The notes under the pieces were generated by a model. The model was given only the letters and a program-made list of their open reading frames with translations, had not been told where the DNA came from and did no database searches. From NCBI RefSeq assembly GCF_002159185.1, contig NZ_NFHD01000015.1, positions 1 through 64,000 of the forward strand: a stretch of 64,000 nt of DNA, written 5' to 3'. The position numbers were made by a program, and so were the translations under genes. This document shows, piece by piece, positions 51,550 through 60,328 of the stretch (position 1 is the first letter of the stretch; each line of letters starts with the position of its first letter). Source of the DNA: Gemmiger sp. An87. GTDB taxonomy: Bacteria > Bacillota > Clostridia > Oscillospirales > Ruminococcaceae.

Positions 51550-52893
51550 TCAGCCCAGCTCTTTTTTCACCAGCTCGGCCAGATGGTCGGCAATGGCCTG
51601 GATCTCGCTCTCGTCCTGCCCCTCCACCATCACGCGGATCAGCGGCTCGGTGCCGCTTACCCGAACCAGCACCCGGCCGGTATCACCCAGGGCCTCCTTC
51701 TGCTGGCGGATGGCCTCCTTGATCACGTCGTTGTTGTAGAATTCCAGCTTGCCCTCGGCGCTCACGGTCACATTCACCATCACCTGAGGCAGGCGGGTCA
51801 TCACCTTGGCCAGCTCGGACAGGGGCTTTTTGCACCGCTTGAGCAGGCACAGCAGCTGGATGGCGGTGAGCTGGCCGTCGCCGGTGGTGGCAAAATCCCG
51901 GAAGATGATGTGGCCGCTCTGTTCGCCGCCCAGGGTGTAGCCCTCCAGCTCCATCTCCTCCAGCACGTAGCGGTCGCCCACCTTGGTGGCGGCAAACTTC
52001 ATGCCGTTGGCCTCGCAGAAGCGGGCAAAGCCCAGGTTGGTGAGCACGGTACCCACGATGGTGGACCGGCGCAGCTTGCCCCGCTGCTGCATATCCAGGC
52101 CGCAGATGGCCATGATGTAGTCGCCGTCCACCACTTCGCCGGTCTCATCCACGAACAGGCAGCGGTCCGCGTCGCCGTCAAAGGCAACGCCCGCGTCCAC
52201 CTTGTGGGTGCGCACGTAGTCCTGCAGCTGCTCCAGATGGGTGGAGCCGCAGCCCTCGTTGATGTTCACGCCATCCGGCGCATCGTGCAGAATCACCGCA
52301 TTGGCCCCCAGCTCCTCAAACAGGGTGCGGGCGGTGGCGCTGGCGGAGCCGTTGGCACAGTCCACCACGATGTTCATGCCCTCCAGCGAGTAGGGAATGG
52401 TGCTTTTCAGATGCTCGATGTAATCCCGGGCGGCGGTGGTGCAGTGGCTGATCTGACCCAGATTCTCGCCCTTGGCGTAGGTGAAGTCGTTTTTCTCGAT
52501 CAGGTGCTCGATCTGCTCCTCCAGCTCATCCGGCAGCTTGAAGCCGTCGCCGTTGAAGATCTTGATGCCGTTGAAGGCATAGGGGTTATGGCTGGCGGAG
52601 ATCATCACGCCCGCGTCCGCCTTGTACTTGCCCACCAGGTAGGCCACCGCCGGGGTGGAGATCACGCCCAGGTCGATCACGTCCGCGCCCACCGAGCACA
52701 GGCCGGCGGCCAGTGCCGCGCCCAGCATGTCGCTGGAGATGCGGGTATCCTTGCCCATCACCACCAGGGGACGGCGGCGGCGGCCATAGGCCAGCACGGT
52801 GGCGGCGGCACGGCCGATGGCCATTGCCAGCTCACAGGTCATATCCTCACCGGCAATGCCGCGCACGCCGTCGGTTCCAAACAGTCTGCCCAT
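51550..52893 (-). CDS. glmM: Phosphoglucosamine mutase
   Basis: 447 aa, the enzyme that turns glucosamine-6-P into glucosamine-1-P for UDP-GlcNAc and peptidoglycan. The N-terminus is MGRLFGTDGVRGIAGEDMT, the phosphoserine loop ISASHNPYAFNGIK, the metal loop AFDGDADRCLFVD, the sugar loop GGEQSGHIIF and the phosphate-binding RVSGTEPLIRVMVEG. Length is standard. It is 26 bp after the hexapeptide protein and cotranscribed with it. Activity needs phosphorylation of the serine. Confidence 0.96.
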   Translation of the reverse strand: MGRLFGTDGVRGIAGEDMTCELAMAIGRAAATVLAYGRRRRPLVVMGKDTRISSDMLGAALAAGLCSVGADVIDLGVISTPAVAYLVGKYKADAGVMISASHNPYAFNGIKIFNGDGFKLPDELEEQIEHLIEKNDFTYAKGENLGQISHCTTAARDYIEHLKSTIPYSLEGMNIVVDCANGSASATARTLFEELGANAVILHDAPDGVNINEGCGSTHLEQLQDYVRTHKVDAGVAFDGDADRCLFVDETGEVVDGDYIMAICGLDMQQRGKLRRSTIVGTVLTNLGFARFCEANGMKFAATKVGDRYVLEEMELEGYTLGGEQSGHIIFRDFATTGDGQLTAIQLLCLLKRCKKPLSELAKVMTRLPQVMVNVTVSAEGKLEFYNNDVIKEAIRQQKEALGDTGRVLVRVSGTEPLIRVMVEGQDESEIQAIADHLAELVKKELG

Positions 52894-52919
52894 ATTCCAA
52901 ACACTCCTCTGTTTCTTTG

Positions 52920-53585
52920 TTATGTGCGGGGTACGATGTGCTGCGCGTCCTTATAGATATGGCCCGGGGCCACCACGCCCCGCACACAGCTGGTGGGATA
53001 AATCTGGCAGCGGCGGCCCAGCACCGAGCCGGGGCACAGCACACTGTTGCAGCCCACCTCGGCCTCATCGCCCACCAGAGCGCCCAGCTTCTTGCGGCCG
53101 GTTACCAGAATCTCGTCCTCCTGGCGGATGCACACCAGAGATTTGTCGCTCTTCAGGTTGCTGGTCACAGCGCCCGCGCCCATGTGGGCCTTGTAACCCA
53201 GGATAGAATCGCCCACGTAGTTAAAGTGGGGCACCTGCGCGCCGTCGAACAGAATGCAGTTCTTCAGCTCCACGCTGTTGCCCACCACGGCGCCCGCGCC
53301 CACCAGAGCGCTGCCCCGGATAAAGGCACAATGGCGCACCTCGGCCTCCGGGCCGATGATGCAGGGCCCGGCCAGCGATGCACTGGGGGCCACCTTTGCG
53401 GTTTTCGCCACCCACACACCGGGGGCGGGCTGGTCATATTCCTCACTGGGCAGGCTTTTGCCCAGCTGCTCAATAAATCCTTTCAGTTCGTCCAGCACCT
53501 CCCAGGGGCGCTCCTTCCCCTCAAACAGGGGCGCGGCCAGGGTGTGGGAAAGATCGAACAACGCTTCGGTACGGCAGACATCCAT
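52920..53585 (-). CDS. Left-handed beta-helix (hexapeptide) acyltransferase-like protein
   Basis: 221 aa. The first ~60 residues are helical; the rest is a beta-helix of hexapeptide repeats (VWVAKTAKVAPSASLAGPCIIGPEAEV...). The stretch AQVPHFNYVGDSILG with MGAGAVTSNLKSDK resembles the acetyltransferase half of GlmU (SHLSYIGDAEIG, GAGT.T.NYDG). A pyrophosphorylase domain is lacking. The catalytic His of GlmU may be the H in PHFNY. Its operon with glmM supports a role in amino-sugar metabolism; database entries often call such proteins UDP-GlcNAc pyrophosphorylase, which the sequence does not show. Confidence 0.78.
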   Translation of the reverse strand: MDVCRTEALFDLSHTLAAPLFEGKERPWEVLDELKGFIEQLGKSLPSEEYDQPAPGVWVAKTAKVAPSASLAGPCIIGPEAEVRHCAFIRGSALVGAGAVVGNSVELKNCILFDGAQVPHFNYVGDSILGYKAHMGAGAVTSNLKSDKSLVCIRQEDEILVTGRKKLGALVGDEAEVGCNSVLCPGSVLGRRCQIYPTSCVRGVVAPGHIYKDAQHIVPRT

Positions 53586-53621
53586 ACAACAGATGCTCCT
53601 TTCAAAAATTCACTTGAGTAA

Positions 53622-53650
53622 ATTATAAGCATCGGATTTTCAAAATACAA
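53622..53650 (-). promoter_or_regulatory. Promoter of the hexapeptide protein-glmM operon
   Basis: TTGTAT (53645-53650) and TATAAT (53622-53627), 17 bp apart on minus. The rest of 53651-53775 is AT-rich with no gene. Confidence 0.75.
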
Positions 53651-53777
53651 CCCGAAAATATAAAAAACGCGGACGAAAAAGCAAATTCGGTGGAAGTTAC
53701 GAAATTTTCGGCGAAGATGCGCCCAAAATTGTCACAAAAATCCTCATAATTTTAACAATCAGACACTTGCTTGCACA

Positions 53778-53817
53778 AAAAGAGCCCCGCATTTTTGCGC
53801 AAATGCAGGGCTGCTTT
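53778..53817 (-). terminator. Terminator of the MATE gene
   Basis: AGCCCTGCATTT pairs with AAATGCGGGGCT around a short loop (one G-U), then CTTTTTG on minus. Confidence 0.85.
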
Positions 53818-53839
53818 TATGACATTGAAGTCGGAATTC

Positions 53840-55219
53840 TTATTTCTGCGGAGCTTTTGCCCCGGCGGCCAGCCAGCGCATCCGGCTGAGATAGACCACC
53901 AGGCTGGCCAGAGGGCCCAGGATATCCGAAATGGGCTCGGCGTAGAAGGCCGCCATACCGCCGAACAGCGCGGGCAGGATGAACAGCGGCACAAAGTAGG
54001 CCAGCTTACGGAAGAAGGAAAGAGGCAGCGAATAGCGCATCATACCCATGCCGGTGAAGCCGTCGATGATGGTGTACTGCAGCCCCAGCGGAATCACCGC
54101 CAGCGTGCAGATGCGGATGGCCCGCACAGCCAGAGGCAGTACCTGGGCATCCTGAGTGAAGATGGAGGCAAAGGCCCCGGGCAGCAGCTGGCCCGCCGCG
54201 CAGAGCAGCGCCGTATAGGCGAGGCTCAACGCCAGGATGAACTTCTGGGCCTGTAGAATGCGGTCCGGGCGTCCCGCACCGTAGTTGAAGCCCAGGATCG
54301 AGCCGCTACCACCGGTGATGCCGCCCAGCGGCATGGTGACCACCAGCATGAAGCTCTGGGAGATGGTAGCTGCCGCCACCATCAGGTCACCTTCGGTGGG
54401 GCCGCCGTACTTCTGCAGCAGAGCATTCAGGGCAATGATCATCACATTGTCGAAGGCGATGATGGCAAAGGGGGTGAAGCCGGTGGCCAGCACACGGCCC
54501 ATCACCCGCAGGTCATAGCCACCGAAGGTGATGCGGATGGGTGGGGTTTTGCTGAACAGAAAACGCAGCACGAACAGACAGCTGCCCAACTGGCTGAGAA
54601 TGGTGGCCAGCGCCGCGCCGGTCACGCCCATGTCCAGTACAAAGATGAACACCGGGTCCAGCAGAATGTTCAGCACCGCGCCAAGCATCACCGACTGCAT
54701 GCCTTTTTTGGCAAAGCCCTGACAGATGATGAACTGGTTCATACCGGTGGAAAGCAATGCAAAGGGGGTGCCCAGCAGATATACGGTGTAATACGCCATG
54801 GCGTACGGCAGGGTGGAGCCGCTGGCGCCGAAGAGAAGCAGCGTCTGTTCCCGGGTGGCAAGGGCCAGCGCCATGAGCACCACCGAAAGGCCGCAGAGCA
54901 TCAGAAAGCAGTTGGCCAGAATCTTCTGGGCGGCTTTCTGATCGCCCGCACCCATGCGGATGCTCATTAAGGGCGAACCGCCCACGCCCACAAGGAAGGC
55001 CACCGAGCCGATCATGGTCACGATGGGCCCGCAGACACCCGCGCCCGCCAGAGCCAGCTTGCCCACCTCGGCAATGTTGCCGATGTACATCCGGTCCACC
55101 ACGCTGTACAATACGCTCACAAACTGCGCCAGCATACTGGGGATGGCAATGCGCAGCACCAGCTGCGGAATGGGGTCCCGCCCCAGATCGTTTTCCAGTT
55201 TTGCAGCCTGTTTCGCCAT
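53840..55219 (-). CDS. MATE family efflux transporter
   Basis: A 459-aa membrane protein with 12 predicted TM helices in two homologous halves. N-terminal PIPQLVLRIAIPSMLAQFVSVLYSVVDRMYIG and MGAGDQKAAQ are typical of the DinF/NorM-like clostridial subfamily that extrudes cationic drugs with Na+ or H+. ATG 55219 has AGGAG eleven bases upstream; the in-frame GTG at 55231 overlaps that SD and was rejected. Single-gene unit with its own promoter and terminator. Confidence 0.9.
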   Translation of the reverse strand: MAKQAAKLENDLGRDPIPQLVLRIAIPSMLAQFVSVLYSVVDRMYIGNIAEVGKLALAGAGVCGPIVTMIGSVAFLVGVGGSPLMSIRMGAGDQKAAQKILANCFLMLCGLSVVLMALALATREQTLLLFGASGSTLPYAMAYYTVYLLGTPFALLSTGMNQFIICQGFAKKGMQSVMLGAVLNILLDPVFIFVLDMGVTGAALATILSQLGSCLFVLRFLFSKTPPIRITFGGYDLRVMGRVLATGFTPFAIIAFDNVMIIALNALLQKYGGPTEGDLMVAAATISQSFMLVVTMPLGGITGGSGSILGFNYGAGRPDRILQAQKFILALSLAYTALLCAAGQLLPGAFASIFTQDAQVLPLAVRAIRICTLAVIPLGLQYTIIDGFTGMGMMRYSLPLSFFRKLAYFVPLFILPALFGGMAAFYAEPISDILGPLASLVVYLSRMRWLAAGAKAPQK

Positions 55220-55275
55220 GGGTTTTTCCACTCCTGTTTTGCTATACTTGCCTGCGCAGTCGAGCGCCGCCCGGC

Positions 55276-55304
55276 TATTATAGCACTCCCCCCAATGAAA
55301 GTAA
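55276..55304 (-). promoter_or_regulatory. MATE promoter
   Basis: TTTACT (55299-55304) and extended -10 TGCTATAAT (TATAAT at 55276-55281), spacer 17 on minus. Confidence 0.7.
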
Positions 55305-55335
55305 AGGCGCCGCCGCGCAATTCATGGGAAACACC

Positions 55336-55374
55336 TAAAACGGGCCGCCGCCGGGAAAATCCGGCAGCGGCCCG
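55336..55374 (-). terminator. Terminator of the leu operon
   Basis: CGGGCCGC.GCCGG pairs with CCGGC.GCGGCCCG (one mismatch), then TTTTAG on minus; 20 bp past the leuB stop. Confidence 0.88.
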
Positions 55375-55395
55375 CTTTTGTTTTTGTTGAATGGA

Positions 55396-56466
55396 TTACA
55401 GGTTTTTCAGGATCGCGTCGCCCATTTCCGAGCAGCTGACCAGAGTGCAGCCCTCGGCCATCATGTCACCAGTGCCCAGGCCCGCGTCCAGAGCCTTGTT
55501 GACCGCGGCTTCGATGGCGGCGGCCTCCTCGTCCAGATCGAAGCTGTATTTCAGCATCATGGCGGCGGACAGGATGGTGCCGATGGGGTTGGCCTTGTTC
55601 TGGCCCGCAATGTCCGGCGCGGAACCGTGGATGGGCTCGTACAGCCCCCGGCTGCCCTCGCCCAGGCTGGAAGAGGGAATCATGCCGATGGAGCCGGTGA
55701 TCATGCTGGCCTCGTCGGACAGGATATCACCAAACATGTTCTCGGTGACCACCACGTCAAACTGGCTGGGGTCCTTCACGATCTGCATGGCGGTGTTGTC
55801 CACCAGCATGTCGGCATACTCCACATCCGGATATTCCTCGGCCAGACGGTGCATCACCTTGCGCCACAAACGGCTGGTGTCCAGCACGTTGGCCTTGTCC
55901 ACGCTGGTCACCTTGTTCCGGCGCTTGCGGGCGGTCTCGAAGGCGATGCGGCCGATGCGCTCGATCTCGTGCTCGGCATAGCTCATCACGTCGGTGGCCT
56001 TCTGCTCACCGCCGCATTCCTCGGTGGTATGGCTGCCGAAGTAGACGCCGCCGATCAGCTCCCGCACCACAATGAAGTCGATGCCCTTTTCCACGATCTC
56101 CGGCTTCAGGGGGCTGGCAGCCGCCAGCTGGGGCCAGAGCTTGGCCGGGCGGTTGTTGGCATACAGGCCCATGCCCGCCCGCAGAGCAAGCAGGCCCTTT
56201 TCCGGGCGCTTGTCGCCGGGCAAGCTGTCCCACTTGGGGCCGCCCACCGCGCCCAGCAGCACGCTGTCCGCCGCGAGGCACTTGTCCAGCATGGCGGCGG
56301 GCAGCGGCTCGCCCCATTTGTCGATGGCGATGCCGCCCATATCCACGTCGGTATAGGTAAAGGTGTGGCCGTATTTTGCGGCCACTGCATCCAGCACCCG
56401 CAGGGCCTGGTTCACGATCTCAGGGCCGATGCCGTCGCCCCGGATTACTGCGATCTGTTTTTCCAT
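55396..56466 (-). CDS. leuB: 3-isopropylmalate dehydrogenase
   Basis: A 356-aa NAD-dependent oxidative decarboxylase, third step of leucine synthesis. IAVIRGDGIGPEIVNQALRVL is the N-terminus; GAVGGPKWD, the RELIGGVYFG substrate loop, DKANVLDTSRLWRKV and the metal-binding NMFGDILSDEASMITGSIG are all present, as is the HGSAPDIAGQNKANP NAD site. ATG 56466 has AGAGGA. It is last in leuA-leuC-leuD-leuB. Confidence 0.96.
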   Translation of the reverse strand: MEKQIAVIRGDGIGPEIVNQALRVLDAVAAKYGHTFTYTDVDMGGIAIDKWGEPLPAAMLDKCLAADSVLLGAVGGPKWDSLPGDKRPEKGLLALRAGMGLYANNRPAKLWPQLAAASPLKPEIVEKGIDFIVVRELIGGVYFGSHTTEECGGEQKATDVMSYAEHEIERIGRIAFETARKRRNKVTSVDKANVLDTSRLWRKVMHRLAEEYPDVEYADMLVDNTAMQIVKDPSQFDVVVTENMFGDILSDEASMITGSIGMIPSSSLGEGSRGLYEPIHGSAPDIAGQNKANPIGTILSAAMMLKYSFDLDEEAAAIEAAVNKALDAGLGTGDMMAEGCTLVSCSEMGDAILKNL

Positions 56467-56493
56467 GGGAATCGTTCCTCTCTTTTTTCTTGC

Positions 56494-56976
56494 TCACTGC
56501 TTGATGCTGTTCATCAGCCCGCCTGCCTTGATGATCTCCTGGATGAAGGGCGGGAAGGGCTGGGCCTGGAAGGTCTGGCCGGTGGTCTCGTCGGTGATGA
56601 CGCCGGTGTCGAAATCCACATGAACCTTGTCCCCCGCCTGGATGGCCTCGCTTGCCGCCGGACATTCCAGAATGGGCAGGCCGATGTTGATGGCGTTGCG
56701 GTAGAAGATGCGGGCGAAGGTGGCTGCAATCACGCAGGAGACCCCCGCTGTTTTGATGGCCAGGGGTGCGTGCTCCCGGCTGGAGCCGCAGCCGAAGTTG
56801 GCGCCGCCTACCATGATGTCGCCGGGCTGGACCTTCTTCACAAAATCGGGGTCGATGTCCTCCATGCAGTGAGCCGCCAGCTCCTTTGCGTCGGGGGTGT
56901 TCAGGTACCGGGCCGGGATGATCACGTCGGTGTCCACATTGTCCGGATATTTATGTACAAAACCGTTTGCCTGCAT
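56494..56976 (-). CDS. leuD: 3-isopropylmalate dehydratase small subunit
   Basis: A 160-aa small (swivel) subunit of isopropylmalate isomerase; it pairs with Leu[16 protein letters not shown], the substrate loop [18 protein letters not shown] and [17 protein letters not shown] identify it. The short length is that of the archaeal/clostridial-type LeuD rather than the ~200-aa E. coli type. AAGGCAGGAA precedes ATG 56976, 18 bp after leuC. Confidence 0.95.
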   Translation of the reverse strand: MQANGFVHKYPDNVDTDVIIPARYLNTPDAKELAAHCMEDIDPDFVKKVQPGDIMVGGANFGCGSSREHAPLAIKTAGVSCVIAATFARIFYRNAINIGLPILECPAASEAIQAGDKVHVDFDTGVITDETTGQTFQAQPFPPFIQEIIKAGGLMNSIKQ

Positions 56977-56994
56977 TGGTGATTCCTGCCTTTC

Positions 56995-58260
56995 TTATTC
57001 CGCAATGGTGCGGGGGTCGGTGATATAACCGGTGAGGGCGCTGGCCGCCGCGGTGGCGGGGCTGGCCAGATAGACCTCGCTCTCCACATGGCCCATGCGG
57101 CCCACAAAGTTCCGGTTGGTGGTGGAGATGCAGCGCTCGCCCTGGGCCAGAATGCCCATGTAGCCGCCCAGGCAGGGGCCGCAGGTGGGGGTGGAGACCA
57201 CACAGCCCGCGTCGATGAAATCGGTGGTCCAGCCCCGCAGGATGCACTCCTTGTAGATGGCCATGGTGGCGGGAATGATGATGGCGCGCACGCCGGGGGC
57301 GATGTGCTTGCCCTTCAGCACCTTCCAGGCGGCCTCCATATCCTCCAAACGGCCGTTGGTGCAGCTGCCGATGACCACCTGGTCGATCTTCACGTCCTTG
57401 CCGTCGGCGGCGGGCTTGGTGTTCTCGGGCAGGTGGGGCCAGGCCACGGTGGGCTCCAGGGTGGAGAGGTCGATCTCGATGGTCTGCTCGTACTCCGCGT
57501 CCTCGTCCGCCTCGTACACGGTCCAGGGGCGCTGGCTGCGGCCGGTGAGGTACTGGATGGTCACCTCATCCACCGGGAAGATACCGTTCTTCGCGCCCGC
57601 CTCAATGGCCATGTTGCAGATGCAAAGCCGGTCGTCCATGGTGAGACTGGCCACGCCGGGGCCGGTGAACTCCATGCTCTTGTACAGCGCGCCGTCCACA
57701 CCGATCATGCCAATGATGTGCAAAATCAGGTCCTTGCCGCTCACCGGGGGCTGCAGCTGACCTTTCAGCACAAAGCGGATGGCGGCGGGGACTTTAAACC
57801 AGCATTTGCCGGTGGCCATTCCCGCGGCCATATCGGTGCTGCCCACACCGGTGGAGAAGGCGCCCACCGCACCGTAGGTGCAGGTGTGGCTGTCCGCGCC
57901 GATGATGCAGTCACCGGCGGTCACGATGCCTTTTTCCGGCAGCAGGGCATGCTCGATGCCCATCTGGCCCACATCGTAGAAGTTCAAGATGTCGTATTTG
58001 TTGGCAAAGTCCCGGCACTGCTTGGACTGCTGGGCGGCCTTGATGTCCTTGTTGGGCACAAAGTGGTCCAGCACGATGTTGATGCGGGTCTTGTCGAACA
58101 CACTGGTGAAGCCCGCCTTGTTGAACTCGTTGATGGCCACCGGGGTGGTGATGTCGTTGCCCAGCACCTCGTCCAGCCGGGCGCTGATCAGCTGGCCCGC
58201 CTCCACCTTGTCCAGCCCGGCGTGGGCGGCCAGAATCTTCTGCGTCATTGTCATTCCCAT
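56995..58260 (-). CDS. leuC: 3-isopropylmalate dehydratase large subunit
   Basis: 421 aa, the aconitase-type 4Fe-4S subunit. Cluster cysteines are in [14 protein letters not shown] and [14 protein letters not shown], and the N-terminal [13 protein letters not shown] and [15 protein letters not shown] are catalytic-site blocks. As with LeuD, the length (~420) is the clostridial/archaeal subtype. The start at ATG 58260 has GGGGAAG; ATG 58254 is an alternative. It is 16 bp after leuA. Confidence 0.96.
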   Translation of the reverse strand: MGMTMTQKILAAHAGLDKVEAGQLISARLDEVLGNDITTPVAINEFNKAGFTSVFDKTRINIVLDHFVPNKDIKAAQQSKQCRDFANKYDILNFYDVGQMGIEHALLPEKGIVTAGDCIIGADSHTCTYGAVGAFSTGVGSTDMAAGMATGKCWFKVPAAIRFVLKGQLQPPVSGKDLILHIIGMIGVDGALYKSMEFTGPGVASLTMDDRLCICNMAIEAGAKNGIFPVDEVTIQYLTGRSQRPWTVYEADEDAEYEQTIEIDLSTLEPTVAWPHLPENTKPAADGKDVKIDQVVIGSCTNGRLEDMEAAWKVLKGKHIAPGVRAIIIPATMAIYKECILRGWTTDFIDAGCVVSTPTCGPCLGGYMGILAQGERCISTTNRNFVGRMGHVESEVYLASPATAAASALTGYITDPRTIAE

Positions 58261-58276
58261 GATTGTTTCTTCCCCT

Positions 58277-59932
58277 TTATTTGTTGTTGGCCGCGCTGAC
58301 CATTGCCTTGATGCCCGCGCGGATGATGTCGGTGTCGGTTCCGGCGCCCCAGGTCACGGTGCCGTCGCCCCAGCGCAGGCCCACATAGGCCGCTGCCTCA
58401 CTGGTGGAGCCGTGCTGCAGGCTGTGCTCGGAGTAGGTCTCGATGGTGAAATCCTGGCCGGTGGCCGCCTTCAATGCGTTGCACACTGCGTCCAGACGGC
58501 CGTTGCCCTGGGCGCTGCTCTCTTTGGTGGAGCCGTCCGGCATGGTGACGGTGATGGCCGCGAAGATGCCGTTTTTCTGGATGAAGTGTGCGTCCGGGAT
58601 GTCCACCGGAGCGCATTTGTTCAAATAGGTATCGTAGAACACCTGGGCCACCTCGTCGGGCGAAAGCTCCTTGTGGGCGTGGTCCGAGATGGATTTGACC
58701 GTGTAGCCGAAATGCTCCCGCATCTTTGGGGGCAGATCGTAGCCGAACTTCTGCTGCAGCAAAAAGCCGATGCCGCCCTTGCCGCTCTGGCTGTTGATGC
58801 GGATCACATCGCCGTCATAAGTACGGCCGATGTCGGTGGGGTCGATGGGGATGTAGGGCACGTTCCACTGATGCAGGCCCTTTTCCTTGCGCCAGTTCAT
58901 GCCCTTGGCGATGGCGTCCTGATGGCTGCCGCTGAAGGCCGCGAACACCAGTGCGCCCGCATAGGGGGTGCGCTCGTACACATGCATCCGGGTCACCCGC
59001 TCATACAGCTCCACGATGGAGGGCATATCGCTGAAATCCAGCTTCGGGTCCACGCCGTGGGTGTACAGGTTCATGGCCAGGGTGATCAGATCCACATTGC
59101 CGGTGCGCTCGCCGTTGCCGAACAGGGTGCCCTCCACCCGGTCCGCCCCAGCCAGCAGGGCAAGCTCGGTGTCGGCCACGCCGCAGCCCCGGTCGTTGTG
59201 GGGATGCAGGCTGAGCACCACGCTGTCGCGATATTTCAGGTTGTCGCTCATGTATTCAATCTGGTTGGCGTAGATGTGACTCATGCTCATGGCCACAGTC
59301 ACCGGCAGGTTGATGATCATGGGCTTCTCCGGGGTGGGCTGCATGATGTCCAGCACCGCGTTGCAGACCTCCAGAGCATATTCCGGCTCGGTGCCGGTGA
59401 AGCTTTCCGGGCTGTATTCGAACCGGAAGTTGCCCGGGTACTCGGTGGCCAGCTGCTTGACCAGGGTCGCGCCGTCGGTGGCGATCTTCTTGATCTCCTC
59501 CTTGCTCTTTTTGAACACCTGTTCCCGCTGGGCCACGCTGGTGGAATTGTAGAAATGAATCACCGCACTGGGCGCGCCCTGCACCGCCTCGAAGGTCTTG
59601 CGGATGATGTGGTCCCGGCACTGGGTGAGCACCTGCACGGTCACATCCTCGGGGATCATGTTCTGCTCGATCAGGGTGCGCAGGAATTCATATTCCGTCT
59701 CGCTGGCGGCGGGGAAGCCCACCTCAATCTCCTTGAAGCCGATCTTCACCAGCAGCTGGAAGAACTCCAGCTTTTCCTCCAGGCTCATGGGCACGATCAG
59801 GCTCTGGTTGCCGTCCCGCAGGTCCACGCTGCACCAGGCCGGGGCCTTTTCGATGTGATCCTTGTGCACCCAGCGGTACTCGGTTTTGGGCGGGTTGTAG
59901 TAACCGATCTGATACTTGGTAACGTCCATCAT
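58277..59932 (-). CDS. leuA: 2-isopropylmalate synthase, long (fungal-like) type
   Basis: 551 aa. It condenses acetyl-CoA with 2-oxoisovalerate, the first leucine-specific step. The N-terminus [19 protein letters not shown] belongs to the longer LeuA type also found in fungi and actinobacteria. [17 protein letters not shown] carries the metal-binding HxH region. The C-terminal ~120 residues are the regulatory domain that senses leucine. ATG 59932 has AAGGAG. A T-box leader precedes it, so both leucine feedback and tRNA-Leu charging are expected to control it. Confidence 0.95.
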   Translation of the reverse strand: MMDVTKYQIGYYNPPKTEYRWVHKDHIEKAPAWCSVDLRDGNQSLIVPMSLEEKLEFFQLLVKIGFKEIEVGFPAASETEYEFLRTLIEQNMIPEDVTVQVLTQCRDHIIRKTFEAVQGAPSAVIHFYNSTSVAQREQVFKKSKEEIKKIATDGATLVKQLATEYPGNFRFEYSPESFTGTEPEYALEVCNAVLDIMQPTPEKPMIINLPVTVAMSMSHIYANQIEYMSDNLKYRDSVVLSLHPHNDRGCGVADTELALLAGADRVEGTLFGNGERTGNVDLITLAMNLYTHGVDPKLDFSDMPSIVELYERVTRMHVYERTPYAGALVFAAFSGSHQDAIAKGMNWRKEKGLHQWNVPYIPIDPTDIGRTYDGDVIRINSQSGKGGIGFLLQQKFGYDLPPKMREHFGYTVKSISDHAHKELSPDEVAQVFYDTYLNKCAPVDIPDAHFIQKNGIFAAITVTMPDGSTKESSAQGNGRLDAVCNALKAATGQDFTIETYSEHSLQHGSTSEAAAYVGLRWGDGTVTWGAGTDTDIIRAGIKAMVSAANNK

Positions 59933-59979
59933 AAAACAATCGCTCCTTATTTTGTTTTATCTGCGGGGCGAATGCAGAC

Positions 59980-60293
59980 AAAAAGGCCCTCGTCTCTCAA
60001 GGGTCTTTGCCCCTGAGAGACGAGGGCCACATCGTTCATGTAAGCTCCCGCGGTACCACTCTCGTTGCTGTGTGTCAGCCGCTCTGTACGGTCGGCGGGC
60101 AATGCCGCGAACCGCGCCCCGGATAACGGTGGGGTTCCGCCCTGACCTACTGACCGTCTCCTAAAACGGGGTTCCGCCGGGTGCTCAGGGGCCAGTATAC
60201 AGATTCCACGCCGCTGCCTTGCACCAACCGGCAGCTCTCTGAAGGCGTATGGGCTCTGCTTTTTCCCCGTCCACGCATTTGGATTTTTATCTT
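59980..60293 (-). promoter_or_regulatory. T-box leader of leuA (tRNA-Leu sensing)
   Basis: About 310 nt. Stem I distal part reads AGAGAGCTGCCGGTTGGTGC and then AAGGCAGC, as in most T-boxes. A Leu codon CTG (60193-60195 in genome orientation CAG) in the GTATACTGGCCCCTGAG stretch is the likely specifier. The T-box sequence AGAGTGGTACCGCGG lies at ~60047-60062. A 20-bp terminator stem (GGCCCTCGTCTCTCA and complement, 59985-60029) with TTTTTG follows. Uncharged tRNA-Leu should pair with TGGT and block the terminator. Confidence 0.93.
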
Positions 60294-60299
60294 GGTAGT

Positions 60300-60328
60300 A
60301 GTTTAACGCATTAAATTCAGTTTGTCAA
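60300..60328 (-). promoter_or_regulatory. leuA T-box promoter
   Basis: TTGACA (60323-60328) and TAAACT (60300-60305), 17 bp apart on minus. The -35 box overlaps the stop codon of the P-type ATPase gene. Confidence 0.75.
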
